Shown one piece after another: positions 28,704 to 39,408 of a DNA stretch of 64,000 bases. The stretch is from Stenotrophomonas nitritireducens (lineage in GTDB: Bacteria > Pseudomonadota > Gammaproteobacteria > Xanthomonadales > Xanthomonadaceae): assembly GCF_001700965.1 (NCBI RefSeq), contig NZ_CP016756.1, forward strand, positions 4,454,501 to 4,518,500, written 5' to 3'. Position 1 is the stretch's first letter. Each line of letters begins with the position of its first letter. Under the pieces are notes generated by a model. The model searched no databases. It had not been told where the DNA came from and saw only the letters and a program-made list of their open reading frames with translations. A program made the position numbers and the translations under genes.

Positions 28704-28739
28704 ACAAATCCCGCATCGAAAGGTGCGGGGTTTGTTTTT
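28704..28739 (+). terminator. Rho-independent terminator of clpA
   Basis: CCCGCA and TGCGGG pair around an eight-base loop (TCGAAAGG), flanked by A and T runs and followed by TTTGTTTTT. It lies about 65 bases after the clpA stop, past the REP element. Confidence 0.85.
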
Positions 28740-28770
28740 GCGTGGCTCGTTCGGCAGGGCAGAGGCCCAT

Positions 28771-28879
28771 GTAGTGCCGAGCCATGATCGGCAAGAGGCA
28801 TTACCGGGAAAGCCCCTGCCGAGCATGGCTCGGCACTACAGAATCAGGCGGGCTTCTGCCGAGCATGGCTCGGCACTAC
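28771..28879. repeat. Three SMAG-type GTAG palindromes
   Basis: One forward copy (28771-28793, GTAGTGCCGAGCCATGATCG...) faces two reverse copies (28817-28839 and 28857-28879, TGCCGAGCATGGCTCGGCAC...). The two reverse copies are 40 bases apart and identical; the forward copy has one change in the loop-proximal arm. Each has a GTAG/CTAC end, as in SMAG repeats of Stenotrophomonas. They fill the gap between clpA and infA. Confidence 0.85.
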
Positions 28880-28896
28880 AAAAACCTGCAGGCACG

Positions 28897-28924
28897 CGAA
28901 AAAGCCAGCACGATGGCTGGCTTT
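28897..28924 (-). terminator. Rho-independent terminator of infA
   Basis: On the minus strand AAAGCCAGC pairs with GCTGGCTTT around a six-base loop and is followed by TTC; it lies about 24 bases after the infA stop. Confidence 0.85.
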
Positions 28925-28947
28925 CCTGCAACGCTCTACTTACCGCA

Positions 28948-29166
28948 TTACTTCATGCGGTAGGTGATACGGCCCTTGGTCAGGTCGTACGGCGTCATCT
29001 CAACCTTGACGCGGTCGCCGGTCAGGATGCGGATGTAGTTCTTGCGCATGCGGCCGGAGATGTGGGCGATGATTTCATGCCCATTTTCCAGACGAACGCG
29101 GAAAGTGGTGTTCGGCAACGTCTCGCTGACGGTGCCCTCGAACTCGATGGAGTCGTCTTTCGACAT
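28948..29166 (-). CDS. infA: Translation initiation factor IF-1
   Basis: IF-1 binds the ribosomal A site during initiation. The 72-residue OB-fold protein starts [20 protein letters not shown] and ends in GRITYRMK, the canonical length and sequence. An in-frame ATG ten codons upstream is rejected because IF-1 is invariably about 72 residues. It has its own terminator. Confidence 0.98.
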   Translation of the reverse strand: MSKDDSIEFEGTVSETLPNTTFRVRLENGHEIIAHISGRMRKNYIRILTGDRVKVEMTPYDLTKGRITYRMK

Positions 29167-29264
29167 GTAGTCCTGTGCGGTTCTGCGGACGGCCAATAGG
29201 CCTAAGGGCGGGCATTTTACGCTTTCGCGGGCCGGGATGCAAAGTTTGCGTTAAACCCCGGCAT

Positions 29265-29999
29265 TCAGGCCAGCGCCGAGGCCGGAAGTTCGCCAAACCT
29301 GCGCGCCCAGCTGCTGGCATCGCCCGGCATTTGCACCAGTGCTGCAACGGCGGCCAGAAACTCCGTGCGCGGCAGGTGCTCAGCGCCCATCCGCAGCAGG
29401 TGCGGGTTCTCCACCTGCGCATCCATCAAGGGCCAGCCCCAGCGCGCCAGGGTGCCGGCCAGCGCCGCAAGCGCCACCTTCGAACCGCCGCTGCGGCCGC
29501 TGAACATGCTTTCCCCGAAAAACATCTGGCCGATGGCGACGCCGTAGATGCCGCCAACCAGTTCCTCGTCGTCAAACACTTCCACCGAGTGCGCATAGCC
29601 AAGCTGGTGCAGCTGCACGTAGGCGGCAAGCATGTCGGGGGTGATCCAGGTGCCATCCTGCCCGGGCCGTGGCGCCTGCGCGCAGGCCTGCATGACCTCG
29701 GCGAAGGCGGTATCGGCGCGGATCGTCCAGGTGCTGTTGCGCAGGCTGCGGCGGAACCGCGAGGACAGGTGGACCTGATCGGTGCGGAACACCATGCGCG
29801 GGTCCGGCGACCACCACAGCAGCGGCTGACCCTGCGAAAACCACGGAAAGATGCCGCTGGCATACGCATTGAGCAGCCGTAAAGGACTCAGGTCGCCGCC
29901 AATGGCAAGCAGACCTTCCGGGTCCCTCAGCGCCAGCTCCGCAGGAGGGAAGGGCGCATCGCTGGCGGTATCCAGCAGGAAGGGGCCTTTATTGCTCAT
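29265..29999 (-). CDS. aat: Leucyl/phenylalanyl-tRNA-protein transferase
   Basis: Aat adds Leu or Phe to N-terminal Lys/Arg of proteins, creating N-degrons that ClpS and ClpA recognise; those genes lie just to the left. The 244-residue product shows LRDPEGLLAIGGDLSPLRLL, FPWFSQGQPLLWWSPDPRMV and GGIYGVAIGQMFFGESMFSG, all diagnostic. The ATG overlaps the stop of the upstream gene by four bases. Confidence 0.97.
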   Translation of the reverse strand: MSNKGPFLLDTASDAPFPPAELALRDPEGLLAIGGDLSPLRLLNAYASGIFPWFSQGQPLLWWSPDPRMVFRTDQVHLSSRFRRSLRNSTWTIRADTAFAEVMQACAQAPRPGQDGTWITPDMLAAYVQLHQLGYAHSVEVFDDEELVGGIYGVAIGQMFFGESMFSGRSGGSKVALAALAGTLARWGWPLMDAQVENPHLLRMGAEHLPRTEFLAAVAALVQMPGDASSWARRFGELPASALA

Positions 30000-31132
30000 T
30001 GCGCTGGATCTTCCTGTTTGAACGGCGAATGGCGCAGCAGGTCGGCCTCGTAGTGGGCAAGATCTTCGCGCTCGCGGCGGCACCAGTCGCGCGCCGCATC
30101 ACGGAACTGGGGATGCGCAAGCCAATGATGGCTTTGCACCCGGGTCGGCAGGAAGCCACGCGCCAGTTTGTGCTCGCCCTGCGCGCCGGGTTCGAAGCGC
30201 TGCAGGCCCTCGCGCAGGCAGTAATCGATGCCCTGGTAGTAACAGGTTTCAAAATGCAGGCCGGGCAGGGTGGCACCGCCCCAATAACGGCCGTACAGCG
30301 TATCGGTGCCGCGCAGGCACAGCGCGCCGGCGATGGGTTCGCCGTCCTGCAGGGCAAGGAACAGCACCAGCTGGCGCGGCATCTGTGCCGCCAGGTGGCG
30401 CAGGAAGGCAAGCGTCAGTGCAGGCGCATTGCCATATTCGGCGAAGGTCTGCAGGTAGAAGCCATGCATCGACCGCAGTTCGTCGTCACTGGTTTCATCA
30501 CCGTGACGCGTCACGAAAGTAATGCCGGCCTGTGCGACCTTGGCACGTTCCTGACGGATGTTCTTGCGCCGCTTGTGGTCCATCGCGGCGAGGAAATCAT
30601 CGAAAGCGTTCCATTCAGGGCGGCGCTGCCACTGGAACTGCACATCGTCGCGCTGCAGCCACTGCGCGCCGAACAGCGGGCTCTCTTCGGCCAGATGGAA
30701 GTTGATATGTGCCGAGGACAGCGCCTCGTCCTGCACATGCGCAACGATGGCCTGCAGCAGCGCCTGGCGGTCTGCCTCGCTGCGGGCCAGCAGGCGCGGC
30801 CCGGTAACCGGCGAGTAGGGCACACCGCCCAGCCATTTCGGGAAGTACTCCAGCCCATGGCGTGCGTAGGCATTGGCCCAGGCGTGGTCGAACACGAACT
30901 CGCCGTGCGAGTTCTGCTTCAGATAACCGGGTGCGGCAGCGACAAGTTCGTCATTGCGCCACAGGCTCAGGTGCTGGGCTTGCCAGCCCCATTCCGGGCG
31001 CAGGCAGCCATGCTGTTCCAGCCCACTGAGAAAGGCATGGCTGATGAAGGGATTGCTGCCGCCGTGCAGGCCATCCCAAGCAGGCGCACCGACGTCTCGC
31101 AGATGGGAAAGGACTCGGAGTTGCGTCATCAA
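29996..31132 (-). CDS. GNAT-fold protein of the COG3146 / DUF482 family
   Basis: A 378-residue protein of the family often annotated as peptidogalycan biosynthesis/recognition or GNAT N-acetyltransferase. Typical segments are NPFISHAFLSGLEQHGCLRP, MDHKRRKNIRQERAKVAQAG and GRYWGGATLPGLHFETCYYQ. The substrate is unknown. It overlaps aat by four bases, so the two are coexpressed, an arrangement seen in related bacteria. Confidence 0.85.
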   Translation of the reverse strand: MMTQLRVLSHLRDVGAPAWDGLHGGSNPFISHAFLSGLEQHGCLRPEWGWQAQHLSLWRNDELVAAAPGYLKQNSHGEFVFDHAWANAYARHGLEYFPKWLGGVPYSPVTGPRLLARSEADRQALLQAIVAHVQDEALSSAHINFHLAEESPLFGAQWLQRDDVQFQWQRRPEWNAFDDFLAAMDHKRRKNIRQERAKVAQAGITFVTRHGDETSDDELRSMHGFYLQTFAEYGNAPALTLAFLRHLAAQMPRQLVLFLALQDGEPIAGALCLRGTDTLYGRYWGGATLPGLHFETCYYQGIDYCLREGLQRFEPGAQGEHKLARGFLPTRVQSHHWLAHPQFRDAARDWCRREREDLAHYEADLLRHSPFKQEDPAQ

Positions 31133-31161
31133 TGGAGCCTAACGTATCCGCCCGGCATCGT

Positions 31162-32013
31162 TCATTTAGGCGCGGGGCTGGAGGGCACGTCAGTCCCCCA
31201 ACTGATCGTGCGCACTTCCTCTTTGATTGCTGTCATATCGCAATTCCAGACAGGCTCCGGCAGTTGCTGCAAACGCGCGTTTGCAAACGCCGCGACGCGA
31301 TGGACGCCGCGTGCTTGTCCAGCCGCCGCTGCCACGCTGTTGTTGCAAAAGCGGTACGTCACGGCGGGCTGAGGGACGCCGGCCAATGGCTGAGGCGAGC
31401 GCGTGTAATACGACTGGATCGCCGCGTTGATGATGTTGTTGGCGGCAATCTCCTGCATGGCAAAAAGCCCAATGCCGACGCTGTCCGGAGAGATGGTATC
31501 GAGTGTCTTGCCCGGCAACTGCTGGAAATAAGTGGCTGCGGCATTGCCTCCGCCTTCCACTTCCTTCAGAAGCGCCAGTGTCATCAGCTGCTCGATGGCG
31601 GTGGTTTTTCCCGCCATCGAATCTTCCTGCAGCCAGGTCAACGCCAGTTGCCGACGTTCCGGCGCCATTCGTACGCCGGCAACGAGGCAGCCGGCGAGGG
31701 CAGGGGAAAGCATCTCCCTGGTTTTGACATTACCGCCCATGGCGGATGCCAGCATTTCGTCGAGTCCCTTGCGCACATTCGGGTCTGCCGACTGCAGGAC
31801 AAGTTGCATCGTTGCCAGCGAGCGCTTGCTGCCGCCGAGATAAGCAAGGGCAGGATCCTGCTTCACCAGCTCCGCAACCATGTCCTGCGACAGGCATAGG
31901 TTGCGAACCATGGGATTCATCTCTGAAGGAGCCAGCGGCGGCGGAACTGCTTTCGCCGCCGCTGCTGCATTTGCAGCCGCCATGGAAGCTGCGATCAAGA
32001 CCAGGCGATACAT
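31162..32013 (-). CDS. Exported hypothetical protein
   Basis: A 283-residue protein with a short Sec signal (MYRLVLIAASMAAANAAAAA) and a helical mature region (QLALTWLQEDSMAGKTTAIE; LLKEVEGGGNAAATYFQQLP). Four cysteines remain after the signal. No family recognised. It sits between the aat operon and trxB on the same strand with about 30 bases on each side. Confidence 0.75.
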   Translation of the reverse strand: MYRLVLIAASMAAANAAAAAKAVPPPLAPSEMNPMVRNLCLSQDMVAELVKQDPALAYLGGSKRSLATMQLVLQSADPNVRKGLDEMLASAMGGNVKTREMLSPALAGCLVAGVRMAPERRQLALTWLQEDSMAGKTTAIEQLMTLALLKEVEGGGNAAATYFQQLPGKTLDTISPDSVGIGLFAMQEIAANNIINAAIQSYYTRSPQPLAGVPQPAVTYRFCNNSVAAAAGQARGVHRVAAFANARLQQLPEPVWNCDMTAIKEEVRTISWGTDVPSSPAPK

Positions 32014-32045
32014 TCAACAATCCTTGTCAGTTCACCAGCAGGCGC

Positions 32046-33029
<984 letters not shown>

Positions 33030-33302
33030 TCAGGATTGGTGGCCCGAACGCGGCATTCCGCAACTGTCCGGGCAAGCCAATAGAGTGGCGGTCTGACCCC
33101 TGTGAATCAAGGCACGTGAATGGAACTGCGCGGCCCGTTGGATACACCTTCGCTGTTTCCTGCATCGCCGCCGTCATGATCGGGCGGTTTTTGACGCTTT
33201 CTGTCTCTCAGCAGTACCGCAATGCGCTACAAGCGGATGAAACCGGGCGATCTGTCGTTTAATATCAATCACTAACCGTGCATTTTTAAGGTCTGGTCAA
33301 AG

Positions 33303-35669
33303 GTGGCGAAACAGGTCCCGGAACGCGACAAGAGCCCCAAGGCTGCCGCTGACGCGCGCAAGCAGGCGGCTGCAGCAGACAATCCGCGTCGACAGAAGTT
33401 ATGGCGTGACCTGGCGTTGATCGCGATCGCGCCGGCCTTGCTGTACCTGCTGGCCAGTCTGTTCACCTATTCCCCCACCGATCCGGGCTGGTCACAGTCG
33501 GGCTCGGTGATTGCGCCCGTGCACAACATGGGCGGCAAGGTCGGCGCATGGATTGCCGATGTGCTGCGCCAGTTGTTCGGCTATGTGGCCTATTTGATTC
33601 CGGTGATGCTTGCCGCGGTGGCCTGGATCGCCATGTTCGGCCTGAAGAAGAACGACGAGCGTGGCCAGGATGATCTGGGCCCGGCGTTGCGCCTGGTGGG
33701 CATTGTCGGCTTCCTGATTGGTGCCACCGGTTTCCTGTACCTGCGCCTGCCGCCGGGCGACGTGGCCCGCGCGGGCGGCGGCCTGGGCGTGCTGGTGGGC
33801 AAATCGCTGCAGACCGGTTTCGGGCCAGTCGGCAGCAACCTGTTCCTGCTGGTGCTGCTGCTCACCTCGATCACGCTGGCCACCGGCCTGTCGTGGTTTG
33901 CGGTGATGGAGAAGATCGGCAAGTGGGTACTGGCCCTGGGGCCGGTGCTCAACAAGAAGAAAGAACAGGCCAGCGAGTGGCAGCAGACCCGCGTGCTGCG
34001 CGAGGAGCGCGAGGAAGTGCGCAAGGTGGACGCCGAGGTGCGCGCCAAGCGCGAGCCGGTGAAGATCGAGCCACGCCCGGCACCGGTGATCGAGAAGAGC
34101 GACCGCGCTAAGCGCGAGACCCAGATCCCGATGTTCCAGGGCGTCAATGGCGACGGCTCGGACATCCCGCCGCTGGCGCTGCTGGACGATCCCAAGCCGC
34201 AGCCCAAGGGCTATGACGAACAGACCCTGGAAACCCTGTCGCGGCAGATCGAGTTCAAGCTCAAGGATTTCCGCATCGATGCGCAGGTGGTGGGGGCGTA
34301 TCCGGGCCCGGTGATCACCCGATTCGAAATCGAGCCGGCGCCGGGTATCAAGGTCAGCCAGATCAGCTCGCTGGACAAGGACATCGCGCGCGGGCTTTCG
34401 GTCAAATCGGTGCGCGTGGTCGATGTGATTCCGGGCAAGTCGGTGATCGGCCTGGAAATCCCCAACGTCACCCGCGAAATGATCTTCCTTTCCGAGCTGT
34501 TGCGCTCCAAGGAATACGACAAGTCGGCCAGCCCGCTGACCCTGGCGCTGGGCAAGGACATTGCCGGCCGCCCGACCGTGGCCGATCTGGCGCGCATGCC
34601 ACACCTGCTGGTGGCCGGTACCACCGGCTCGGGCAAGTCCGTGGCGGTCAACGCGATGGTGCTGAGCCTGCTGTACAAGGCCAGCCCGAAAGACCTGCGC
34701 ATGCTGATGATCGACCCGAAGATGCTGGAGCTCAGCGTCTATCAGGGCATCCCGCATCTGCTGGCGCCGGTGGTTACCGATATGAAGGAGGCCGGCAACG
34801 GCCTGCGGTGGTGCGTGGCCGAAATGGAGCGCCGCTACAAGCTGATGAGCGCCGTGGGCGTGCGCAACCTGGCCGGCTTCAACAAGAAGGTGAAGGACGC
34901 CATCGACGCCGGCCAGCCGCTGATGGACCCGCTGTTCAAGCCCAACCCGGAGATGGGCGAGGCGCCGCGTCCGCTGGAACCGCTGCCGTTCATCGTCATC
35001 TTCATCGACGAATTCGCCGACATGATGATGATCGTCGGCAAGAAGGTCGAAGAGCTGATCGCGCGCCTGGCGCAGAAGGCGCGTGCGGCCGGCATCCATC
35101 TGATCCTGGCCACGCAGCGGCCGTCGGTGGACGTGATCACCGGACTGATCAAGGCCAACATCCCGACCCGTATCGCCTTCCAGGTGAGTTCCAAGATCGA
35201 CTCGCGCACCATCCTGGACCAGTCCGGCGCCGAGGCGCTGCTTGGCAACGGCGACATGCTGTACCTGCCACCCGGCACGGCAATGCCGGACCGCGTGCAT
35301 GGCGCCTTCGTCTCTGATGAAGAAGTGCACCGCGTGGTTGAACACCTGAAGGCCAGCGGCCCCACCGATTACATCGAGGGCGTGCTGGACGAAGTGCAGA
35401 CCATGGGCGACGGCGTGGTGGTCGGCGCCAACGGCCTGCCGGAAAGCAGCGCCAGTGCCGGCGACGAATCCGATCCGCTGTACGACGAGGCGCTGCGCAT
35501 CGTTACCGAAACCCGCCGCGCCTCCATCTCCGGTGTGCAGCGCCGCCTGAAGATCGGCTACAACCGCGCCGCGCGCCTGATCGAGGCGATGGAAGCGGCG
35601 GGCGTGGTCACCGCGCCCGAACACAATGGCGACCGCACCGTGCTGGCACCGCCACCGCCGAAGCACTGA
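33303..35669 (+). CDS. ftsK: DNA translocase FtsK
   Basis: FtsK pumps DNA toward the septum and activates XerCD at dif; the dif site used by the prophage is about 6 kb to the right. The 788-residue product starts with GTG and has membrane helices between residues 35 and 220, a short linker, the alpha/beta motor with Walker [21 protein letters not shown] and Walker [17 protein letters not shown], and the winged-helix gamma domain ([20 protein letters not shown]) that reads KOPS. The linker is short compared with E. coli FtsK. Confidence 0.97.
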   Translation: MAKQVPERDKSPKAAADARKQAAAADNPRRQKLWRDLALIAIAPALLYLLASLFTYSPTDPGWSQSGSVIAPVHNMGGKVGAWIADVLRQLFGYVAYLIPVMLAAVAWIAMFGLKKNDERGQDDLGPALRLVGIVGFLIGATGFLYLRLPPGDVARAGGGLGVLVGKSLQTGFGPVGSNLFLLVLLLTSITLATGLSWFAVMEKIGKWVLALGPVLNKKKEQASEWQQTRVLREEREEVRKVDAEVRAKREPVKIEPRPAPVIEKSDRAKRETQIPMFQGVNGDGSDIPPLALLDDPKPQPKGYDEQTLETLSRQIEFKLKDFRIDAQVVGAYPGPVITRFEIEPAPGIKVSQISSLDKDIARGLSVKSVRVVDVIPGKSVIGLEIPNVTREMIFLSELLRSKEYDKSASPLTLALGKDIAGRPTVADLARMPHLLVAGTTGSGKSVAVNAMVLSLLYKASPKDLRMLMIDPKMLELSVYQGIPHLLAPVVTDMKEAGNGLRWCVAEMERRYKLMSAVGVRNLAGFNKKVKDAIDAGQPLMDPLFKPNPEMGEAPRPLEPLPFIVIFIDEFADMMMIVGKKVEELIARLAQKARAAGIHLILATQRPSVDVITGLIKANIPTRIAFQVSSKIDSRTILDQSGAEALLGNGDMLYLPPGTAMPDRVHGAFVSDEEVHRVVEHLKASGPTDYIEGVLDEVQTMGDGVVVGANGLPESSASAGDESDPLYDEALRIVTETRRASISGVQRRLKIGYNRAARLIEAMEAAGVVTAPEHNGDRTVLAPPPPKH

Positions 35670-35762
35670 ACGGAGGGGCGGCATTCAGTAACTGATTGCC
35701 GCCCATTCAGTTTGAAAGAGGCAGACTCTGCCTCACCACCAACACCATTATCCCAAGCCGCC

Positions 35763-36401
35763 ATGACTGCATTTCTGCGCCACTCCGTTCTTGCTGTTGC
35801 CTTGGCTTGCGCCGGCCTTGCCGCGGATGCCCATGCCGGCGCCCGCGATGACCTGAAATCCTTCACCAATGGCCTGCGTGGCCTTGATGGCCAGTTCGCG
35901 CAGCAGGTGGTGGACTTGCGCGGCCGGGTCAAGGAATCCTCCAGCGGCCGCGTGGCGCTGTCGGCGCCGCGCCAGTTCCGCTGGGAATACACCCGTCCGC
36001 ATCCGCAGCTGATCATCGCGGACGGTAGCAAGCTGTGGGTCTACGAGCCGGACCTGGAGCAGGCTCGGGTCAGCCCGCAGGGCACCGAGGAGCAGAACAA
36101 CCCGCTTACCGCCCTGATCAACCCGGCGCTGCTGGAGCAGCAGTACGACATCAGCGAGGAAGCCGCGCCGCGCGATGGCATGCAGTGGCTGTCGCTCACC
36201 CCCAAGCGCGATACCCAGGCCAGCTTCGATGTGGCGGCGTTGGGTTTCTCCGGCGGCGGGCTGTCGCGGATGGAACTGGTGGACGCCGTTGGCCAGCGCA
36301 CCATCATCACGTTCAGCGGCTGGAAGAAGAACCCCAGTTTTGCTGCCGGTACCTTCCGTTTCGTGCCGGGCAAGGACGTCGACGTGGTCGGCGAACGCTG
36401 A
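35763..36401 (+). CDS. lolA: Outer-membrane lipoprotein carrier LolA
   Basis: LolA carries lipoproteins across the periplasm to LolB. The 212-residue product starts MTAFLRHSVLAVALACAGLA, a Sec signal ending ADAHA, and shows the core SGRVALSAPRQFRWEYTRPH. I start at the Met that opens the signal rather than 17 codons upstream. The order ftsK-lolA-rarA is conserved in gammaproteobacteria. Confidence 0.96.
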   Translation: MTAFLRHSVLAVALACAGLAADAHAGARDDLKSFTNGLRGLDGQFAQQVVDLRGRVKESSSGRVALSAPRQFRWEYTRPHPQLIIADGSKLWVYEPDLEQARVSPQGTEEQNNPLTALINPALLEQQYDISEEAAPRDGMQWLSLTPKRDTQASFDVAALGFSGGGLSRMELVDAVGQRTIITFSGWKKNPSFAAGTFRFVPGKDVDVVGER

Positions 36402-36458
36402 ACCCAGCCGCCGGATTTTCGCGGCAAGGGCAGGGGGCCACGCTGTTAGAATGCAGAC

Positions 36459-37823
36459 GTGGCCAGATCCCGAAATATCTTTCTTGATGAAGCTCCCGCC
36501 GACCTGCTGACAGCAGACCGGGACAGCATGCGCCCGCTCGCCGAGCGCATGCGCCCACGCACGCTGGACGAGATGGTCGGCCAGAAGCGTCTGCTGGCGC
36601 CCAACACGGCGCTGCGCCGCGCGGTTGAATCCGGGCGCGTGCATTCGATGATCCTGTGGGGCCCGCCGGGCTGTGGCAAGACCACGCTGGCCTTGCTGCT
36701 GGCGCAGTACGCCGACGCCGAGTTCAAGGCGATATCCGCGGTGCTGTCCGGCCTGCCGGACGTGCGCCAGGTGCTGGCCGAGGCAGCACATCGTTTCGCC
36801 GACGGCAGACGCACCGTGTTGTTCGTCGACGAGGTGCACCGTTTCAACAAGGCACAGCAGGATGCCTTCCTGCCGCACATTGAGCGCGGCACGATCATCT
36901 TTGTCGGCGCCACCACCGAGAACCCCTCCTTCGAACTGAATTCGGCGCTGTTGTCGCGCTGCCGCGTGCATGTGCTGGAATCGGTATCGCCCGAAGATGT
37001 GGTGGAAGCATTGCAGCGCGCACTGGCTGACACCGAGCGTGGCCTGGGCGAGCAGGAAATTACGGTCTCGCCCGAATCGCTGCTGGAAATCGCCCGTGCC
37101 GCCGATGGCGACGTGCGCCGCGCATTGACCCTGCTGGAAATCGCCGCTGAACTGGCAGCGGGGGAGGGCGGTGAAATCACCCCGGAAACCCTGCTGCAGG
37201 TGCTGGCCGACCGCACCCGCCGTTTCGACAAGAACGGTGAACAGTTCTACGACCAGATTTCAGCCCTGCACAAGTCGGTGCGCAGCTCCAACCCGGACGG
37301 CGCCATCTACTGGCTGGCCCGCATGCTCGATGGCGGCTGCGATCCGTCCTATCTGCTGCGCCGGTTGACCATCATGGCGGTGGAAGACGTCGGCCTGGCC
37401 GATCCGCGGGCGCTGGAAATGGCGATCAATGTCTGGAACGCCTATGACCGCATCGGTGCCCCGGAAGGCGATATCGCGCTGTCCAATCTGGTCGTTTATC
37501 TGGCCAGTACGGCCAAATCCAACGCCGCCTACATGTCCTTGCACGCCGCCCGTGCCGACATTGCCAACTACGGCACCCAGCCGGTGCCGATGCACCTGCG
37601 CAACGCGCCCACCCGCTTGATGAAGACACTGGGTTACGGCCAGGGCTACCAGTACGACCATGATGTCGAAGGCGGCATCGCCCTGGACCAGACCGCGTTT
37701 CCCGATGACATGGGAGAGCAGGTCTATTACAAGCCGGTGGAACGCGGTTTGGAGATCAAGCTGAAAGACAAGCTTGACCGCCTGCGTCTCGCCCGCGAAC
37801 AGGCCCGCGCGCAACGCAAATGA
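36459..37823 (+). CDS. rarA: Replication-associated recombination protein RarA
   Basis: RarA (MgsA) is an AAA+ ATPase of the clamp-loader/RuvB group acting at stalled forks. The 454-residue product begins with GTG and has Walker [16 protein letters not shown], Walker [21 protein letters not shown], sensor [20 protein letters not shown], and the C-terminal tetramerisation region ([20 protein letters not shown]). It follows lolA by 57 bases. Confidence 0.97.
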   Translation: MARSRNIFLDEAPADLLTADRDSMRPLAERMRPRTLDEMVGQKRLLAPNTALRRAVESGRVHSMILWGPPGCGKTTLALLLAQYADAEFKAISAVLSGLPDVRQVLAEAAHRFADGRRTVLFVDEVHRFNKAQQDAFLPHIERGTIIFVGATTENPSFELNSALLSRCRVHVLESVSPEDVVEALQRALADTERGLGEQEITVSPESLLEIARAADGDVRRALTLLEIAAELAAGEGGEITPETLLQVLADRTRRFDKNGEQFYDQISALHKSVRSSNPDGAIYWLARMLDGGCDPSYLLRRLTIMAVEDVGLADPRALEMAINVWNAYDRIGAPEGDIALSNLVVYLASTAKSNAAYMSLHAARADIANYGTQPVPMHLRNAPTRLMKTLGYGQGYQYDHDVEGGIALDQTAFPDDMGEQVYYKPVERGLEIKLKDKLDRLRLAREQARAQRK

Positions 37824-37860
37824 CCATTGCCGCCCAACCCAGGCCAGGAGCTTGACCGCC

Positions 37861-38247
37861 ATGTGGCTTTCCTTCCTGGCCATCGGCGTAGGCGCGGCAT
37901 TGGGCGCCTGGTTGCGCTACGGACTGAGCCTTTGGTTGAACCCGCTGCACAACACCGTGCCGCTGGGCACCTTGACCGCCAATCTGCTCGGCGGCTACGT
38001 GATCGGCCTGGCCCTGGCGTTTTTCGCCACCCGGCCGGAGCTGTCACCGCAATGGCGGCTGTTCGTGGTCACCGGTTTGCTGGGCGGCCTGACCACGTTT
38101 TCGACGTTTTCGGCTGAAGTTGTGTACCTGTTGCAGCGTCAACAGTTGGGCTGGGGCCTGCTCACCATTGGCCTGCACCTGATCGGCTCGTTGTCGATGA
38201 CCGCCTTTGGCTGGTGGACCTGGCGTGTCCTGCGGCACCTGACTTGA
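37861..38247 (+). CDS. crcB: Fluoride channel CrcB (Fluc)
   Basis: A 128-residue dual-topology fluoride exporter with four membrane helices. Diagnostic segments are [36 protein letters not shown] and [20 protein letters not shown]. An AGGAG ribosome-binding site lies 10 bases before the ATG. No fluoride riboswitch is apparent in the 37 bases between rarA and crcB, so it is probably cotranscribed with rarA. Confidence 0.95.
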   Translation: MWLSFLAIGVGAALGAWLRYGLSLWLNPLHNTVPLGTLTANLLGGYVIGLALAFFATRPELSPQWRLFVVTGLLGGLTTFSTFSAEVVYLLQRQQLGWGLLTIGLHLIGSLSMTAFGWWTWRVLRHLT

Positions 38248-38336
38248 AGCCGCTTTCAATGCCACGGTTGATCCCGCATCATGCGCCCACCACAAATTGA
38301 GCGTTCCCTGGATATGCAGCAGAAGCGGGCAAAAAA

Positions 38337-39377
38337 ATGAGTACTCCAGCGTCGGCAGACGCAGCCCGCATCGATGCAATCGCAGGTTCGCTCCCCGCCA
38401 GCACCATCATCGGCGCTGATGTCGGCGGCACCTATGCCCGCCTGGGGTGGACCCAGCAGCAGGCCGACGGCAGCCTGAGCGTGAATGGTTTCCGCAAATA
38501 CGCCTGCGCCGAGCACCCGAGCCTTGCCGCGATTCTGCGTGACTATGCCGATTGGCTGGCGCGCGAAACCGATGCGCCGCCCATCGCGCACGCGGTGGTG
38601 GCGATCGCTGGTGTCGTGGATGGCGACAACCTGCTCAATACCAATCTGGCCTGGCCGGTATCGCTGGCCGCAACCCGCAATGATTCGGGTCTGCCGTCGC
38701 TGGAGTTCATCAACGACTTCGTTGCCGTGGCCCAGGCCATGGCGCATGCCGAAGCCGATTCGCTGCACCTGATCTGTGGCCAACCGGAACGGGGAGCTGC
38801 CGGGCCCGCATTGGTGTTGGGACCAGGTACGGGTTTGGGTGTGGCGGTCTATCTGCCAGGCGGTAGCCCGTCCGTCCTGCCCAGCGAGGCAGGGCATGCC
38901 GCGTTGGCTGGTTCCACGGCGTTGGAACATGATGTGCTGCAGCTGCTGTCACAGCGCTATGAGCACATTGACAACGAACGGGTTCTTTCCGGCCCCGGCC
39001 TGATCACGCTGTACACCATCCTCTGCGAACTGCGCGGCACTACCCCGCAGTGGCATACGCCCGCCGAACTGGTGGATGCCGCACGCAATGGCAGCGACGC
39101 ACTTGCGATGGAAAGCGTGGAGGTGTTCTGCGCGTGGCTGGGCAGCCTGGCCGGCGATCTGGCCCTTACCTTTGGCGCGCGTGCCGTCTATCTGACCGGT
39201 GGCATCACCGGGCATTTGAGCGGGCCGCTGCATGCAGGTGGCTTCCAGCAGCGCTTCCTCGCCAAAGGCCGGCTGTCCGCAGCACTCAAGCATGTTCCGG
39301 TATGGCGCGTTGAGCACGGCGAACTCGGTGTACTGGGCGCCTTGGCCTGGCACGTGGACAAACGCGCAACGCGCTGA
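38337..39377 (+). CDS. glk: Glucokinase
   Basis: Phosphorylates glucose with ATP. The 346-residue product has the phosphate motif IIGADVGGTYARLGWTQQ, the catalytic-region INDFVAVAQAMAHA, the ATP-binding LGPGTGLGVAVYLPGG and a late motif AVYLTGGITGHL, as in the Glk family. It is followed after 31 bases by a glycosylasparaginase gene and then cutC, forming a probable three-gene operon for sugar and glycan salvage. Confidence 0.94.
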   Translation: MSTPASADAARIDAIAGSLPASTIIGADVGGTYARLGWTQQQADGSLSVNGFRKYACAEHPSLAAILRDYADWLARETDAPPIAHAVVAIAGVVDGDNLLNTNLAWPVSLAATRNDSGLPSLEFINDFVAVAQAMAHAEADSLHLICGQPERGAAGPALVLGPGTGLGVAVYLPGGSPSVLPSEAGHAALAGSTALEHDVLQLLSQRYEHIDNERVLSGPGLITLYTILCELRGTTPQWHTPAELVDAARNGSDALAMESVEVFCAWLGSLAGDLALTFGARAVYLTGGITGHLSGPLHAGGFQQRFLAKGRLSAALKHVPVWRVEHGELGVLGALAWHVDKRATR

Positions 39378-39408
39378 GCGCAACCAAGCAAACGAGGAGA
39401 TTCCAGCG

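Noticed and set aside
27316..28794. Long antisense frame (492 codons) opposite clpA
   Set aside because: Shadow of clpA with His/Gln-rich nonsense composition.
33116..33262. Possible 48-codon gene (VNGTARPVGYTFAVSCIAAV...) between trxB and ftsK
   Set aside because: No ribosome-binding site, and a terminator-like hairpin followed by TTTTT (33168-33191) lies within it. More likely regulatory leader DNA; left as a note.
33492..35684. Long antisense reading frame (730 codons) opposite ftsK
   Set aside because: It lies entirely under a clear ftsK with all motor motifs; GC-rich codon bias keeps the opposite frame open. No recognised domain.
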